DNA of 60,937 nt from DAOUAT01 sp964551735 (lineage in GTDB: Bacteria > Chloroflexota > Anaerolineae > CG2-30-64-16): contig CAZKEF010000032.1 of NCBI GenBank assembly GCA_964551735.1, positions 1-60,937 of the forward strand. Direction: 5' to 3'. The notes under the pieces are model-generated. The model ran no database searches and was not told the DNA's origin. It worked only from the letters and a program-made list of their open reading frames with translations. Made by a program: the position numbers and the translations under genes. Below, one piece after another: positions 16,856-27,621 of this stretch (the first letter of the stretch is position 1; each line of letters begins with the position of its first letter).

Positions 16856-17308
16856 ATGGCTGAGTTGATACGTTGGAATCCGGCGCGCGAGATGATGAGT
16901 TTGCGCGAGGCCATGGATCGGTTGTTTGAGGAGAGTTTCTTGCCCTCCGCATTTATGGGCCAGGAAGCGGGCCCGGCCGCGGCCCTGCCCGTGGACATGT
17001 ACGAGACCGACGATCGAGTGGTTGTGAACGCCACGGTGCCCGGCATCAAGCCGGAAGATCTGGAGGTCACCATCACGGGCGATCTGTTGACTATCAAGGG
17101 CGAATTCAAGTCTGAGGAAAAGACCGAGAAGCGCAACTACCTGCGCCAGGAGCGCCGCTACGGCAGCTTCTGCCGCCAGGTGGGCCTGCCGGCCGGCGTT
17201 GATAGCAACAACGCGCAGGCCACATTTGAGCACGGCGTGTTGACCCTGGAGCTCCCGAAGGCCGAGGAGGCTAAGGTCAAGTCTGTTAAGGTTGTGGCGA
17301 AGAACTAA
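16856..17308 (+). CDS. Hsp20/alpha-crystallin small heat-shock protein
   Basis: A 150-residue protein that starts at ATG 16856 (MAELIRWNPAREMMSLREAM); an earlier in-frame start at 16814 is unlikely. GAGGAGG is the ribosome site. The alpha-crystallin domain (residues about 40-140) includes VVNATVPGIKPEDLEVTI, LLTIKGEFK and the closing GVLTLELPK. Family members are ATP-independent holdases that form oligomers. A second hsp20 follows after 26 bp, so the two are probably cotranscribed and controlled by the direct-repeat promoter. Confidence 0.94.
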   Translation: MAELIRWNPAREMMSLREAMDRLFEESFLPSAFMGQEAGPAAALPVDMYETDDRVVVNATVPGIKPEDLEVTITGDLLTIKGEFKSEEKTEKRNYLRQERRYGSFCRQVGLPAGVDSNNAQATFEHGVLTLELPKAEEAKVKSVKVVAKN

Positions 17309-17334
17309 AACAGAAACGAAGAAGGAGAATGATC

Positions 17335-17784
17335 ATGGCAAACCAGTTGACCCGTTGGGACCCGTTCCGTGAAGCTGTGACGTTACGCGAGGCGATGGAT
17401 CGCCTCTTCGAGGATTCCTTCGTTCCCTCTCGCCGCCGCGAGCAGGCGGTGGAGCGGGTGTGGCGACTGCCGCTGGACGCGTACGTGACCGCGGAGGAGA
17501 TCGTCGTGTTGGCCGATATGCCCGGCGTGAAGCCCGAGTCGGTTGAGATCACCATCGAGGGCGACACCCTCACCATTAAGGGCGAGCGCCCCGCGCCGCT
17601 GAGCAACGTGGACTACGTGATGCAGGAGCGCACCACCGGCAAGTTCCAGCGCACGCTGAATATCAACATCCCGGTGAACGCGGACAAGGCCGAGGCCAAC
17701 TTCGAGCACGGCCTGCTGACCCTGACCATCCCGAAGGCCGAGGCTGTCAAGCCGAAGACCATCCAGATCGTCAGCAAGGGCTAA
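17335..17784 (+). CDS. Hsp20/alpha-crystallin small heat-shock protein, second copy
   Basis: A 149-residue paralogue of the preceding gene (shared REAMDRLFE, DMPGVKPESVEITI, LTIKGE, FEHGLLTLTIPKAE). ATG 17335 is preferred because AAGGAG then lies 7 bp away; ATG 17329 would be only 1-2 bp from it. Tandem hsp20 pairs often form mixed oligomers, though that is inference here. A strong terminator follows at 17805, so the pair is a two-gene operon. Confidence 0.94.
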   Translation: MANQLTRWDPFREAVTLREAMDRLFEDSFVPSRRREQAVERVWRLPLDAYVTAEEIVVLADMPGVKPESVEITIEGDTLTIKGERPAPLSNVDYVMQERTTGKFQRTLNINIPVNADKAEANFEHGLLTLTIPKAEAVKPKTIQIVSKG

Positions 17785-17804
17785 CCCGGAAGGGTTCAGA
17801 TACC

Positions 17805-17838
17805 AAAGAGCGCCATGCCCCTCGGTGTGGCGCTCTTT
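17805..17838 (+). terminator. Rho-independent terminator of the hsp20 operon
   Basis: A perfect 11 bp inverted repeat, AAAGAGCGCCA / TGGCGCTCTTT, with a 12-base loop. The 3' arm runs into TTTTCCTTT. It is 20 bp after the second hsp20 stop. Confidence 0.9.
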
Positions 17839-17889
17839 TCCTTTGGTTGCATTTGGTTGCATTCAAAGTCAGTTAAGGTCGGACAGCGG

Positions 17890-17939
17890 AGCATCCTGAG
17901 CGGAGTCAGGGTGGGCCCCTGACGCAGTCGAAGGATGCT
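17890..17939. repeat. Family B palindrome
   Basis: AGCATCCT and AGGATGCT form the ends of a 50 bp palindrome, with inner GTCAGGG / CCCCTGAC arms. Its GCAGTCGAAGGATGCT end is the family B sequence found elsewhere in the window. It lies between the hsp20 terminator and the convergent thioesterase gene. Confidence 0.7.
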
Positions 17940-17987
17940 CACCCACGGAACTCAGTCTGAACAGTAAACCCGCCCCTACGAGAGCCG

Positions 17988-18443
17988 TTATTCCGGACGC
18001 GCGATCGTCGCCCCCTGCAGCGCCTCCATCCGAGCCACGATCTCACCGGGCACCGGCCGGCTCTCGTTGGCCGCGTAATCGAACCACACCTGCGTGCTGC
18101 ACCCCTCGGCGTACAGCCGGCCATCCCCCTCATCGGTGACCCGATACTGGAACACGAAGCTCTTGCGTCCCACCTGGCTGACCCAGATCGCCACCACGGG
18201 CCGGTCGCGCAGGGTGAGCGGCAGCCGGAACTGGCAGTTCACTTCGGCCAGGATGAACTGAAACTCGACCGGCAGCGCGGTGCGCCGGTCAATGGCCGCC
18301 TCGGGTCCCAGCAGCGCACGGATGTAGGCCAGCCGCGCGAACTCGAAGTAGGTGATGTATACTGCGTTGTTGACGTGCCCCAACGCATCCAGGTCGCGCC
18401 AGCGAACCTGCACGGGTACACGCACGGGAACGGGTTCGGTCAT
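17988..18443 (-). CDS. Acyl-CoA thioesterase, 4-hydroxybenzoyl-CoA thioesterase (YbgC/FadM) family
   Basis: A 151-residue hot-dog-fold protein. The N-terminal VRWRDLDALGHVNNAVYITYFE holds the catalytic Asp (normally D-x-D-x-x-G-H-V-N). Later VNCQFRLPLTLRD and GRKSFVFQYRV are usual for the fold. These enzymes hydrolyse acyl-CoA thioesters in the cytoplasm; the chain length preferred is unknown. The gene is single and divergent from the Wzz-like gene. Confidence 0.9.
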   Translation of the reverse strand: MTEPVPVRVPVQVRWRDLDALGHVNNAVYITYFEFARLAYIRALLGPEAAIDRRTALPVEFQFILAEVNCQFRLPLTLRDRPVVAIWVSQVGRKSFVFQYRVTDEGDGRLYAEGCSTQVWFDYAANESRPVPGEIVARMEALQGATIARPE

Positions 18444-18461
18444 AGGGGCGTCTCCGTCTCT

Positions 18462-18484
18462 GGAAGCTGGAAGCTAGAAACTGA
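18462..18484. repeat. Family C short repeat (GGAAGCT units)
   Basis: GGAAGCT, GGAAGCT and AGAAACT repeat with a 7 bp period just upstream of the thioesterase gene. The first 17 bases (GGAAGCTGGAAGCTAGA) are identical to the left arm of the palindrome inserted in iorA at 37563-37579. Confidence 0.65.
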
Positions 18485-18618
18485 CAAAGCGGTTCTGGTA
18501 GATGTGCATTTTACTCTACCCGATCAGGGGATAGCAAAAATCCGCTGCAAGATGGGTTTGGTTACTGGGGCCTTTTGGGTGTAAAATGACCTGTGTTTCC
18601 GAAAGAGAAGGAGAGCAA

Positions 18619-19281
18619 ATGGACCTACGCGCATACATTGATATCATCCGCCGGCGGGGGTGGATCATCCTGGTGACAGCGATGCTGGCGGCTGTGCTGG
18701 CCGGCGGCATCAGCCTGGTGCAGACGAAGACCTATCGCGCGACCGCGCGTATCAGCGCGGTGCCGGCCCGGCCTGACTGGGGCTTGGGCAACAGTGCCAA
18801 GGATCTGCTGCGCAACTTCGTCAATAATATCAACACCCACGACATGGCGAACCAGGTGATCGCCGCAGCCAACCTGGACATGAGCTCGTACGACCTGCTG
18901 GCCAAGGTCACCGTGAGCGCCGAGCCGGATAACTTCATCATCCGTATTGACGCCAAAGACCAGGATCCCGGCGTAGCGATCAACTTGGCCAAGACGATGG
19001 CGCAGTTGTTTGAGACCGAGCGCCGGGCCTACTACGAGACCCAGGACAAGAGCAACCGCATTGAGGTCAAGCTGGTGGACAGCGTGATCGACGCGCCGCT
19101 CTACCGGCCAAACCCGGCCATGAACGCCGCGGCCGGGTTTGCCGCGGGCGCGCTGATCGGCGCGCTGATCGTCCTGCTCCTGGAGTGGATGGCTGCCGAC
19201 ATCCTGGCCACCTCGGAACACGTCCGTCGCGCGTTGGGCCTCCCCGTGTTGGGAGCCATCCCCGCTGTGAAGGGAAAGTGA
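18619..19281 (+). CDS. Wzz/chain-length-determinant-like membrane protein
   Basis: A 220-residue protein that starts at ATG 18619 after AAGGAGA. It begins MDLRAYIDIIRRRGWIILV, the standard opening of polysaccharide co-polymerase (Wzz) proteins. One transmembrane helix lies at residues 15-35 and a second near 172-196, with an external coiled domain between them. The C-terminal cytoplasmic tail ends LPVLGAIPAVKGK. Such proteins set polysaccharide chain length or activate a BY-kinase. The next gene overlaps or lies 11 bp away and encodes a BY-kinase-like ATPase, so the pair likely works together, but no polymerase is nearby. Confidence 0.85.
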   Translation: MDLRAYIDIIRRRGWIILVTAMLAAVLAGGISLVQTKTYRATARISAVPARPDWGLGNSAKDLLRNFVNNINTHDMANQVIAAANLDMSSYDLLAKVTVSAEPDNFIIRIDAKDQDPGVAINLAKTMAQLFETERRAYYETQDKSNRIEVKLVDSVIDAPLYRPNPAMNAAAGFAAGALIGALIVLLLEWMAADILATSEHVRRALGLPVLGAIPAVKGK

Positions 19282-19292
19282 GCCTGAAGCCC

Positions 19293-19949
19293 ATGACACC
19301 TGATCTGATCATCCTGACCGATCCTGCATCTCCGGCGGCCGAGGCATATCGCCGCCTGCGCGTGAACCTGATGTCAGCCGAACGCCAGCAGCCGCTGCGC
19401 ACCGTGCTGGTAGCTGCGGCCGGCCCCGATGTGGACAAGGCGCGCGTCGTCGCTAATCTGGCCGTGGCGTTCGCCAAGGTCGGCAAGCGCGTCATCCTGG
19501 CCGATTGCGACCTGCGCTACCCGGCCCAGCACACCCTGTTCGGCCTGCCAAACGTGACCGGGGTCAGCACGGCCCTTCGGGACGCGGCTGCGCTGTCGCT
19601 CCAGGCCACCGATGTGCCCGGCCTGCGCGTGTTGACCGCCGGCCCCGCGGCCGACGCGCCCGCCGACCTGCTGGCCTCGCCCCCCATGGGCAGGCTGATC
19701 GGCCGGCTGGCGGAGGACGCCGACGTGGTGCTGTTCGACGCGCCCCCCGTGACCCTGGCCACCGACGCGGCCGAGCTGGCGACCCAGGTGGACGGCGTCC
19801 TGCTTACCGTGGCCGCGGGCAAGACCAGGCGTGATGAGGCCCAGCGGGCCAAAGACCAGTTGGCCCAGGTGGGCGCCCGACTGCTGGGCGCGGCGCTGGT
19901 TAACGTGGCCGCGGATGCCGAGCTGCGCAAGTATCTGGCCGCCGCATAA
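19293..19949 (+). CDS. CpsD/CapB-like BY-kinase homologue with degraded Walker A
   Basis: A 218-residue P-loop protein (MTPDLIILTDPASPAAEAYRR, the usual CpsD opening). The family Walker A, GxxGKST, reads here AAGPDVDKARVVANLA: the Lys is kept but the Gly before it is Asp and the Ser/Thr after it is Ala. Walker A' (ILADCDLRYP) and Walker B (VVLFDAPP) are kept. No C-terminal tyrosine cluster is seen. It may bind ADP or act as a pseudo-kinase partner of the Wzz-like protein. GTG 19278, overlapping the upstream stop, is an alternative start. Confidence 0.75.
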   Translation: MTPDLIILTDPASPAAEAYRRLRVNLMSAERQQPLRTVLVAAAGPDVDKARVVANLAVAFAKVGKRVILADCDLRYPAQHTLFGLPNVTGVSTALRDAAALSLQATDVPGLRVLTAGPAADAPADLLASPPMGRLIGRLAEDADVVLFDAPPVTLATDAAELATQVDGVLLTVAAGKTRRDEAQRAKDQLAQVGARLLGAALVNVAADAELRKYLAAA

Positions 19950-19969
19950 CGTCTAAAGGATGACCATAC

Positions 19970-21007
19970 ATGAAAAACCTCATGATCACCGGCGGTGCCG
20001 GCTTCATCGGCTCGAATTTCGTCCGGTATATGCTGGACAAGCACCCCGATTATCGCATTCTGGTCTACGATAAGCTGACCTATGCCGGCAACCTGGACAA
20101 CCTGCTCGATGTCAAAGACGATCCCCGCTACAGCTTCGTGCAGGGTGACATCTGCGACGAGGCCGCGGTGACTGAGGCGCTGAAAGTCCATCAGATTGAC
20201 ACCATTGTGAACTTCGCGGCCGAGAGCCATGTGGACCGCTCCATCATGGATCCGGACGCGTTTATTCGCACCGATGTCTACGGCACCTACGTGCTGCTCG
20301 AAGCCTCCCGCCGGCTGGGGCTGGAACGCTATCATCAGATCTCCACCGATGAGGTCTACGGCCATATCCACGGCGATCACCGCTCGCTGGAGACAGATCC
20401 CGTCGTCCCGCGCAGTCCTTACGCGGCCAGCAAAACCAGCGGCGACCTGATGGCGGTCGCCTACCACGTCACCTACGGCCTGCCCGTCACCATCTCGCGT
20501 GGGGCCAACAACATCGGCCCCTACCAGTACCCGGAGAAGGTGATCCCGCTCTTCGTCACCAATGCTATTGACGATCTATCGCTGCCGGTGTACGGCGACG
20601 GCAAGCAGCGCCGCGATTACCAGCACGTGCTCGACCACTGTGAGGGGATTGACCTGGTGCTGCACCGCGGGCAGATCGGTGAGATCTACAACATCGGCAC
20701 CGGTGGTGAGATGGAAAACTTGACCATGGTCGAGATCCTGCTGGACGAGCTCGGCAAGCCGCGCAGCTTGATCCAGCACGTGGAAGACCGGCCCGGCCAC
20801 GACCGGCGCTACTGCCTGAACGTGGACAAGCTGAAGGCGTTGGGCTGGCAGCCTCGCCACACCCACGAGGAGGCGATCCGCGCCACCGTGCGCTGGTACG
20901 TCGCCAACGAGTGGTGGTGGCGCAAGATTAAGTCGGGTGAGTTTAAGGAGTATTACCGGAAGCTCTACGGCAGCCGCCGGGTCATCGATCCGGGGTCTCT
21001 CAAGTAG
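19970..21007 (+). CDS. rfbB: dTDP-glucose 4,6-dehydratase
   Basis: A 345-residue short-chain dehydrogenase of normal length. NAD loop GGAGFIGSN lies near residue 8, DKLTYAGNLDNL follows strand 2, and FAAESHVDRSI, STDEVYG and SPYAASK (catalytic Tyr and Lys) follow in order; SRGANNIGPYQYPEK is typical of RmlB. It forms dTDP-4-keto-6-deoxyglucose for rhamnose and other deoxysugars. It follows the Wzz/BY-kinase-like pair by 20 bp, so probably sits in the same operon. The rmlA, rmlC and rmlD genes are absent here. Confidence 0.94.
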   Translation: MKNLMITGGAGFIGSNFVRYMLDKHPDYRILVYDKLTYAGNLDNLLDVKDDPRYSFVQGDICDEAAVTEALKVHQIDTIVNFAAESHVDRSIMDPDAFIRTDVYGTYVLLEASRRLGLERYHQISTDEVYGHIHGDHRSLETDPVVPRSPYAASKTSGDLMAVAYHVTYGLPVTISRGANNIGPYQYPEKVIPLFVTNAIDDLSLPVYGDGKQRRDYQHVLDHCEGIDLVLHRGQIGEIYNIGTGGEMENLTMVEILLDELGKPRSLIQHVEDRPGHDRRYCLNVDKLKALGWQPRHTHEEAIRATVRWYVANEWWWRKIKSGEFKEYYRKLYGSRRVIDPGSLK

Positions 21008-21021
21008 ACATGAGCAAAACT

Positions 21022-21103
21022 GGAATCGAGGCTGTGCGAAGCCTCCTTTAGGATCAGCCGGTCAGGTCCATGCAAGTGGTGAACCGTCTAAAGGCTCGAT
21101 TCC
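21022..21103. repeat. Family A palindromic element, copy 2
   Basis: An 82 bp element: the left half (21022-21063, opening GGAATCGAGGCTGTGCGAAG and ending GCCGGTC) differs from copy 1 by one base, and it closes with AAGGCTCGATTCC. It lies between rfbB and prs. The outer 12 bp are exact inverted repeats. Confidence 0.85.
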
Positions 21104-21141
21104 GGATCACATAGTCCTGGATGATCGCTTGAGGTGAGCGC

Positions 21142-22143
21142 ATGTCTAACATCGTCAAGATGTACGGTGATCTCATGATCTTCTCCGGCACGGCCAACCG
21201 TCCGTTGGCAGAGGCCGTGGCGGCCCGCCTGAAAGTGGACCTGGGCAGCGCGGATATCCGGCATTTCGACAACAGCGACACCTTCGTCAAGCTTGGGCAG
21301 AGCGTGCGGGCGAAAGACGTATTCGTGATCCAGCCCACGGCAGCGCCGGTCAACGACAACCTGATGGAACTGCTGATCTTCATTGACACACTGAAGCGCG
21401 ATTCTGCCGGCCGCATCACAGCCGTGATGCCCTACTACGGTTATGGCCGCACCGACAAGAAGGATCAGCCGCGCGTTCCCATCACGGCCCGCCTGGTGGC
21501 TGACCTGCTGGCAGTGGCGGGCGCGGATAGGGTCGTCATCTTGGATTTGCACGCCAAGCAGATCCAGGGCTTCTTTTCCATCTCATGCGATGAGCTGCCC
21601 GCACTGGGTCTGTTTGTCAAACACTTCAAGGCGCACCCTGTGGCGAACGCCGTTGTTGTCGCGCCCGATATCGGCTCGGTGCGCCGGGCGCGCAATTTTG
21701 CCGACAGCCTGTGGCAGCCGCTGGGAAACGGCGAGCAGCAGTTACCGCCGTTGGCCGTCGTGGAGAAAAAGCGATCACTGGACGGCAAATCTACGGTTGA
21801 CCTGAACCTGATCGGCGATGTGACAGGCAAGAACGTCATCATCGTGGATGATGAAATTGACACGGCGGGAACCCTGGTCAAGGCGGCCAACTTCGTCCGA
21901 GAGCGGGGCGCGCTGGATGTTTGTGCCTGCGCGACCCATGCTATCCTGTCCGGTGACGCGCCCGAACGCATCCGGGACAGTGTTTTGTCTTCCGTGATCG
22001 TGACCGATACGGTGGCGATCTCACCGGAGAAACGCCAGCGTGCCGGGGGCAAGCTACGAACTATCCCCATCGCGCCGTTGCTGGCCGATGTCATCCTGCG
22101 TATCCATGAAGGACGTTCAGTGGGTGAATTGTTTGGAGAGTGA
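21142..22143 (+). CDS. prs: Ribose-phosphate pyrophosphokinase
   Basis: A 333-residue protein, slightly longer than the usual 310-320. It has the flexible-loop and ATP-site region (MPYYGYGRTDKKDQPRVPIT), the metal-binding DLHAKQIQGFF, and the PRPP-binding loop NVIIVDDEIDTAGTLV. It makes PRPP from ribose 5-phosphate and ATP for nucleotide, His, Trp and NAD synthesis. The start is ATG 21142 with GAGGTGAG upstream. secA begins 9 bp after the stop, so the two are probably cotranscribed. Confidence 0.95.
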   Translation: MSNIVKMYGDLMIFSGTANRPLAEAVAARLKVDLGSADIRHFDNSDTFVKLGQSVRAKDVFVIQPTAAPVNDNLMELLIFIDTLKRDSAGRITAVMPYYGYGRTDKKDQPRVPITARLVADLLAVAGADRVVILDLHAKQIQGFFSISCDELPALGLFVKHFKAHPVANAVVVAPDIGSVRRARNFADSLWQPLGNGEQQLPPLAVVEKKRSLDGKSTVDLNLIGDVTGKNVIIVDDEIDTAGTLVKAANFVRERGALDVCACATHAILSGDAPERIRDSVLSSVIVTDTVAISPEKRQRAGGKLRTIPIAPLLADVILRIHEGRSVGELFGE

Positions 22144-22152
22144 GAGCAAGCG

Positions 22153-25116
<2,964 letters not shown>

Positions 25117-25160
25117 GCTGTCCAGATTCTGCTAGTGTTGCCTATTAACCCGAATTTGGG

Positions 25161-25232
25161 ACGCGGACGACGCGGAGAACGCGGATAAAATCTAGACCTG
25201 TCCGCGGTGTCCGCGTTCCAGGTCTCGTTTTT
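25161..25232 (+). terminator. Terminator-like inverted repeat after secA with 9 bp-period repeats
   Basis: ACGCGGACG, ACGCGGAGA, ACGCGGAT repeat with a 9 bp period (25161-25185). Inverted copies TCCGCGG, TCCGCGT follow at 25201-25216, then TTTTTT at 25228-25233. It is both a repeat and a plausible rho-independent terminator for prs-secA. Confidence 0.55.
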
Positions 25233-25244
25233 TCAGGTGCAACC

Positions 25245-26621
25245 ATGTCACCCAAATCACGCGAATGGATCTACCTCCCCCGCCACGCTGACCTGACCGG
25301 CGTCTTTGCCGCGGTGCGCGACATGGACTGCCTGTCAGTGGTCGGGGTGAGCAACCTGGGCAAGTCGGCCACGCTGCGCGCCCTGGTCGAGCCGGCAGTG
25401 CAGGCGCAATACCTGGACAGCGCGGCCGATGACTATCTGTTCATCTACATTGACTTCAACCAGATGCTGGAGATGAGCGATCAGGCGTTCTACGAGTTGG
25501 TGCTGCGCTGCTCCATTGACGCGATCCGCGAACTGGATGATGCTGGTGACGCGTTGCAGACGGTCGAAGCGGCCTACCGCACCCTGGTCGCGCCGGCCAA
25601 TGCCTTCGAGGTCCCGCTCAGCTTTGCCCAAGCCATGGCGGCCATCGGCGATCGGCTGCCGCGGCGGGTAGTCTTCCTGTTCGATGAGGTGGATGGCCCG
25701 GTGGGGGGCATTGATGGCCGCGTGTTCCTGAACCTGCGCGCGCTCAAAGACCGCCACCAAGCCGGCCTGACCTACATCACCGCCACCAACCGGCGGCTGG
25801 GCCAGATCCGCAGCGAGGGCGATGTGGCCGAGTTTGCCGAGCTCTTCACCCACCACGTCCTCTACATCTCCATGCTGCAAGAGCACGAGGTGCGCCAGTT
25901 CGCGGCCCGGTTTGCGCAGGAAGAGGGCATCACGTTCAGCGACGAAGACATGGCCTTTCTCCGCCTGTGGAGCGGCGGGCATCCCGCGCTGCTCGAGACC
26001 ACCTGCCGCATCCTGGGCCTGCTTACCGGCCGGCCGGTGCGTGATCCATCGCAGGATTGGATCATCCACCGCCGCGCGGCCGAGATCCTGGCGCAAGACC
26101 TGAACATCATGGCCGAGTGCCGCAAGGTCTGGAACGACTTGAGCGAGGCGGAGCAGGAGGTCTTGCTGGCGGTCAGCCGGGGGTTGGAGCCGCAAGACGC
26201 GCTGAGCGTTGATTCCGTGTTTGCCAAGCACCTGATCACGGCCAACGGCACCGATCGGCGGATTTTTGGCCGCGCGTTCGAGGAATTCGTGGGACGACAG
26301 CTCATCGCGCGGCGGCCCCAGCCCCAGGGCATCCGGCTCGATCCCGACAGCGGCGAGGTGTGGGTGGACGGCAGGCAGGCGCCCACGCTCACCAATCTGG
26401 AGTACCGGCTGCTGCTACTCCTCTACGGCCGCCTGGGCAAGATCTGCACCAAGTACGACGTAGTGGAGGCGGTGTGGGGCGAGGACTACATTGATGAGGT
26501 GGACGACGCACGCATCGAAAAGCTGGTCAGTCGCCTGCGCCAGAAGCTTGAGCCTGACGTCGCCAACCCGCGCTATGTGCTGACGGTGCGCGGGCGGGGG
26601 TATAAGCTGGTTGAAGGGTGA
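25245..26621 (+). CDS. AAA/STAND-like ATPase fused to an OmpR/PhoB-type winged-helix domain
   Basis: A 458-residue cytoplasmic protein. The N-terminal ATPase has Walker A GVSNLGKSATLRAL (near residue 33) and Walker B VVFLFDEVD (near 147), followed by a helical lid. The C-terminal 100 residues form a Trans_Reg_C winged helix: TLTNLEYRLLLLLYGRLGKI, VVEAVWGEDY and ending RYVLTVRGRGYKLVEG. No receiver domain is present. Such fusions couple nucleotide state to DNA binding; the signal is unknown. It lies between secA and the PspA cassette on the same strand, so it may regulate that cassette, but this is inference. Confidence 0.8.
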   Translation: MSPKSREWIYLPRHADLTGVFAAVRDMDCLSVVGVSNLGKSATLRALVEPAVQAQYLDSAADDYLFIYIDFNQMLEMSDQAFYELVLRCSIDAIRELDDAGDALQTVEAAYRTLVAPANAFEVPLSFAQAMAAIGDRLPRRVVFLFDEVDGPVGGIDGRVFLNLRALKDRHQAGLTYITATNRRLGQIRSEGDVAEFAELFTHHVLYISMLQEHEVRQFAARFAQEEGITFSDEDMAFLRLWSGGHPALLETTCRILGLLTGRPVRDPSQDWIIHRRAAEILAQDLNIMAECRKVWNDLSEAEQEVLLAVSRGLEPQDALSVDSVFAKHLITANGTDRRIFGRAFEEFVGRQLIARRPQPQGIRLDPDSGEVWVDGRQAPTLTNLEYRLLLLLYGRLGKICTKYDVVEAVWGEDYIDEVDDARIEKLVSRLRQKLEPDVANPRYVLTVRGRGYKLVEG

Positions 26622-26678
26622 GTTATTAGTCTGTCAGCAGCTCGTCGGCTCGCCGTCAAGCGCGAGGGCCGGCCTTCC

Positions 26679-26687
26679 TGGTATACT
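26679..26687 (+). promoter_or_regulatory. Extended -10 box upstream of the PspA cassette
   Basis: TGGTATACT, identical to the dnaN extended -10, lies about 200 bp before the first pspA-like ATG. No -35 box is visible. The long leader would include the family B repeat and the 7 bp-period repeats. Confidence 0.3.
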
Positions 26688-26705
26688 TAAACTTAGCTGC
26701 GCGTC

Positions 26706-26770
26706 GAGATGCTTCGCTGGACACTTGGCGCAACGCGATTCGAGCTGTAGACCCGCTCAGCATGACAGTT
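26706..26770. repeat. Family B repeat
   Basis: GAGATGCTTCGCTGG, then GAGCTGTAGAC and GCTCAGCATGACAG. It aligns with 7186-7262 and is the most complete example of the GATGCTTCGCT...GCTCAGCATGACA form. Confidence 0.55.
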
Positions 26771-26828
26771 GGGAGTTCCTTGCCGGGACGCATGCTGCTC
26801 GCGGCATGGGTAACTTAGCATGATGGGA

Positions 26829-26863
26829 ATACGCAATACGTAGTACGCAATCCGCAGTATATC
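26829..26863. repeat. 7 bp-period tandem repeat before the first pspA
   Basis: Five imperfect units: ATACGCA, ATACGTA, GTACGCA, ATCCGCA, GTATATC. They end 25 bp before the ATG at 26889, just upstream of the CAGGAGG ribosome site. Confidence 0.65.
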
Positions 26864-26888
26864 ATCCATCCCTTCAGGAGGCATCCAC

Positions 26889-27578
26889 ATGGCATCACTC
26901 ATCGAAAAAGTCAACACCCTGATCTCCGCTAACCTGCACTACCTGGTGGATCAGGCCTTGCAATCGAACTCCATCGCCGTCATCCAGCAGTATATTCGCG
27001 AAGTTGAAAACAACCTGCAGGATTTGACCGAGGCGACCGTCACCGTCGGCGGCCAGGTGAAGACGGTCAGGCGCAAATATGAGGAACAGCAGGCCAAAGC
27101 GGCCGAGCTGGATCGCAACATTGACCTCTTCCTGCAGCAGGGCCGTGATGACCTGGCCCGGGCTGCTCAGAGCCAGCTCAACTCCGCGCAACGGCTGGTG
27201 GAAACCTACGGCTCCCAGATCGAGCAGATGCAGCGTGAATACCAGAGCTTGCTGGATGCCCGTCTGAAACTGGAAGCTAAGCTGACGACGATCCGGCAGG
27301 AGCGCCAGGAGCTGGAGGCGCTGCTGGAGCTGGCCAAGGCCAAGGAGATCACCGCCAAAACCATCAAGTCGCTGGACGACCTGTCCGGCGCGGGCGATGC
27401 CGATGTGGCGCGCATCGCCGACTCCATCCGCAGCCGGCTGGATCGCGCCTCGGCCGAGAGCGAGATGCGCGCGGCCAGCCTCGATAAGCAGATGGACGAC
27501 GTGCTGGGCCGCAGCGAGCTCGACGGTCAGTTGGCCGCGCGCAAGGCGCGCCTGGGCCTGGCGGGCAAGTCGGGGTGA
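26889..27578 (+). CDS. PspA/IM30 (ESCRT-III superfamily) membrane-repair protein, paralogue 1
   Basis: A 229-residue, almost entirely coiled-coil protein. It opens MASLIEKVNTLISANLHYLV, the amphipathic helix typical of PspA/Vipp1, and continues with helices rich in Q, E, R and L to a C-terminal SELDGQLAARKARLGL. Length matches PspA (about 222). PspA/IM30 proteins polymerise on the inner membrane and keep it tight under stress. A second copy follows after 43 bp. It heads a five-gene same-strand cassette with SBP and VWA proteins, which suggests an envelope-stress role. The ribosome site is CAGGAGG. Confidence 0.9.
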   Translation: MASLIEKVNTLISANLHYLVDQALQSNSIAVIQQYIREVENNLQDLTEATVTVGGQVKTVRRKYEEQQAKAAELDRNIDLFLQQGRDDLARAAQSQLNSAQRLVETYGSQIEQMQREYQSLLDARLKLEAKLTTIRQERQELEALLELAKAKEITAKTIKSLDDLSGAGDADVARIADSIRSRLDRASAESEMRAASLDKQMDDVLGRSELDGQLAARKARLGLAGKSG

Positions 27579-27584
27579 GGTTCC

Positions 27585-27608
27585 AACGGTTGAACGTTAG
27601 AACGTTAC
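27585..27608. repeat. 8 bp-period tandem repeat between the pspA paralogues
   Basis: AACGGTTG, AACGTTAG, AACGTTAC stand directly before the CGGAGGT ribosome site of the second pspA. Confidence 0.65.
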
Positions 27609-27621
27609 CACGGAGGTCAAG

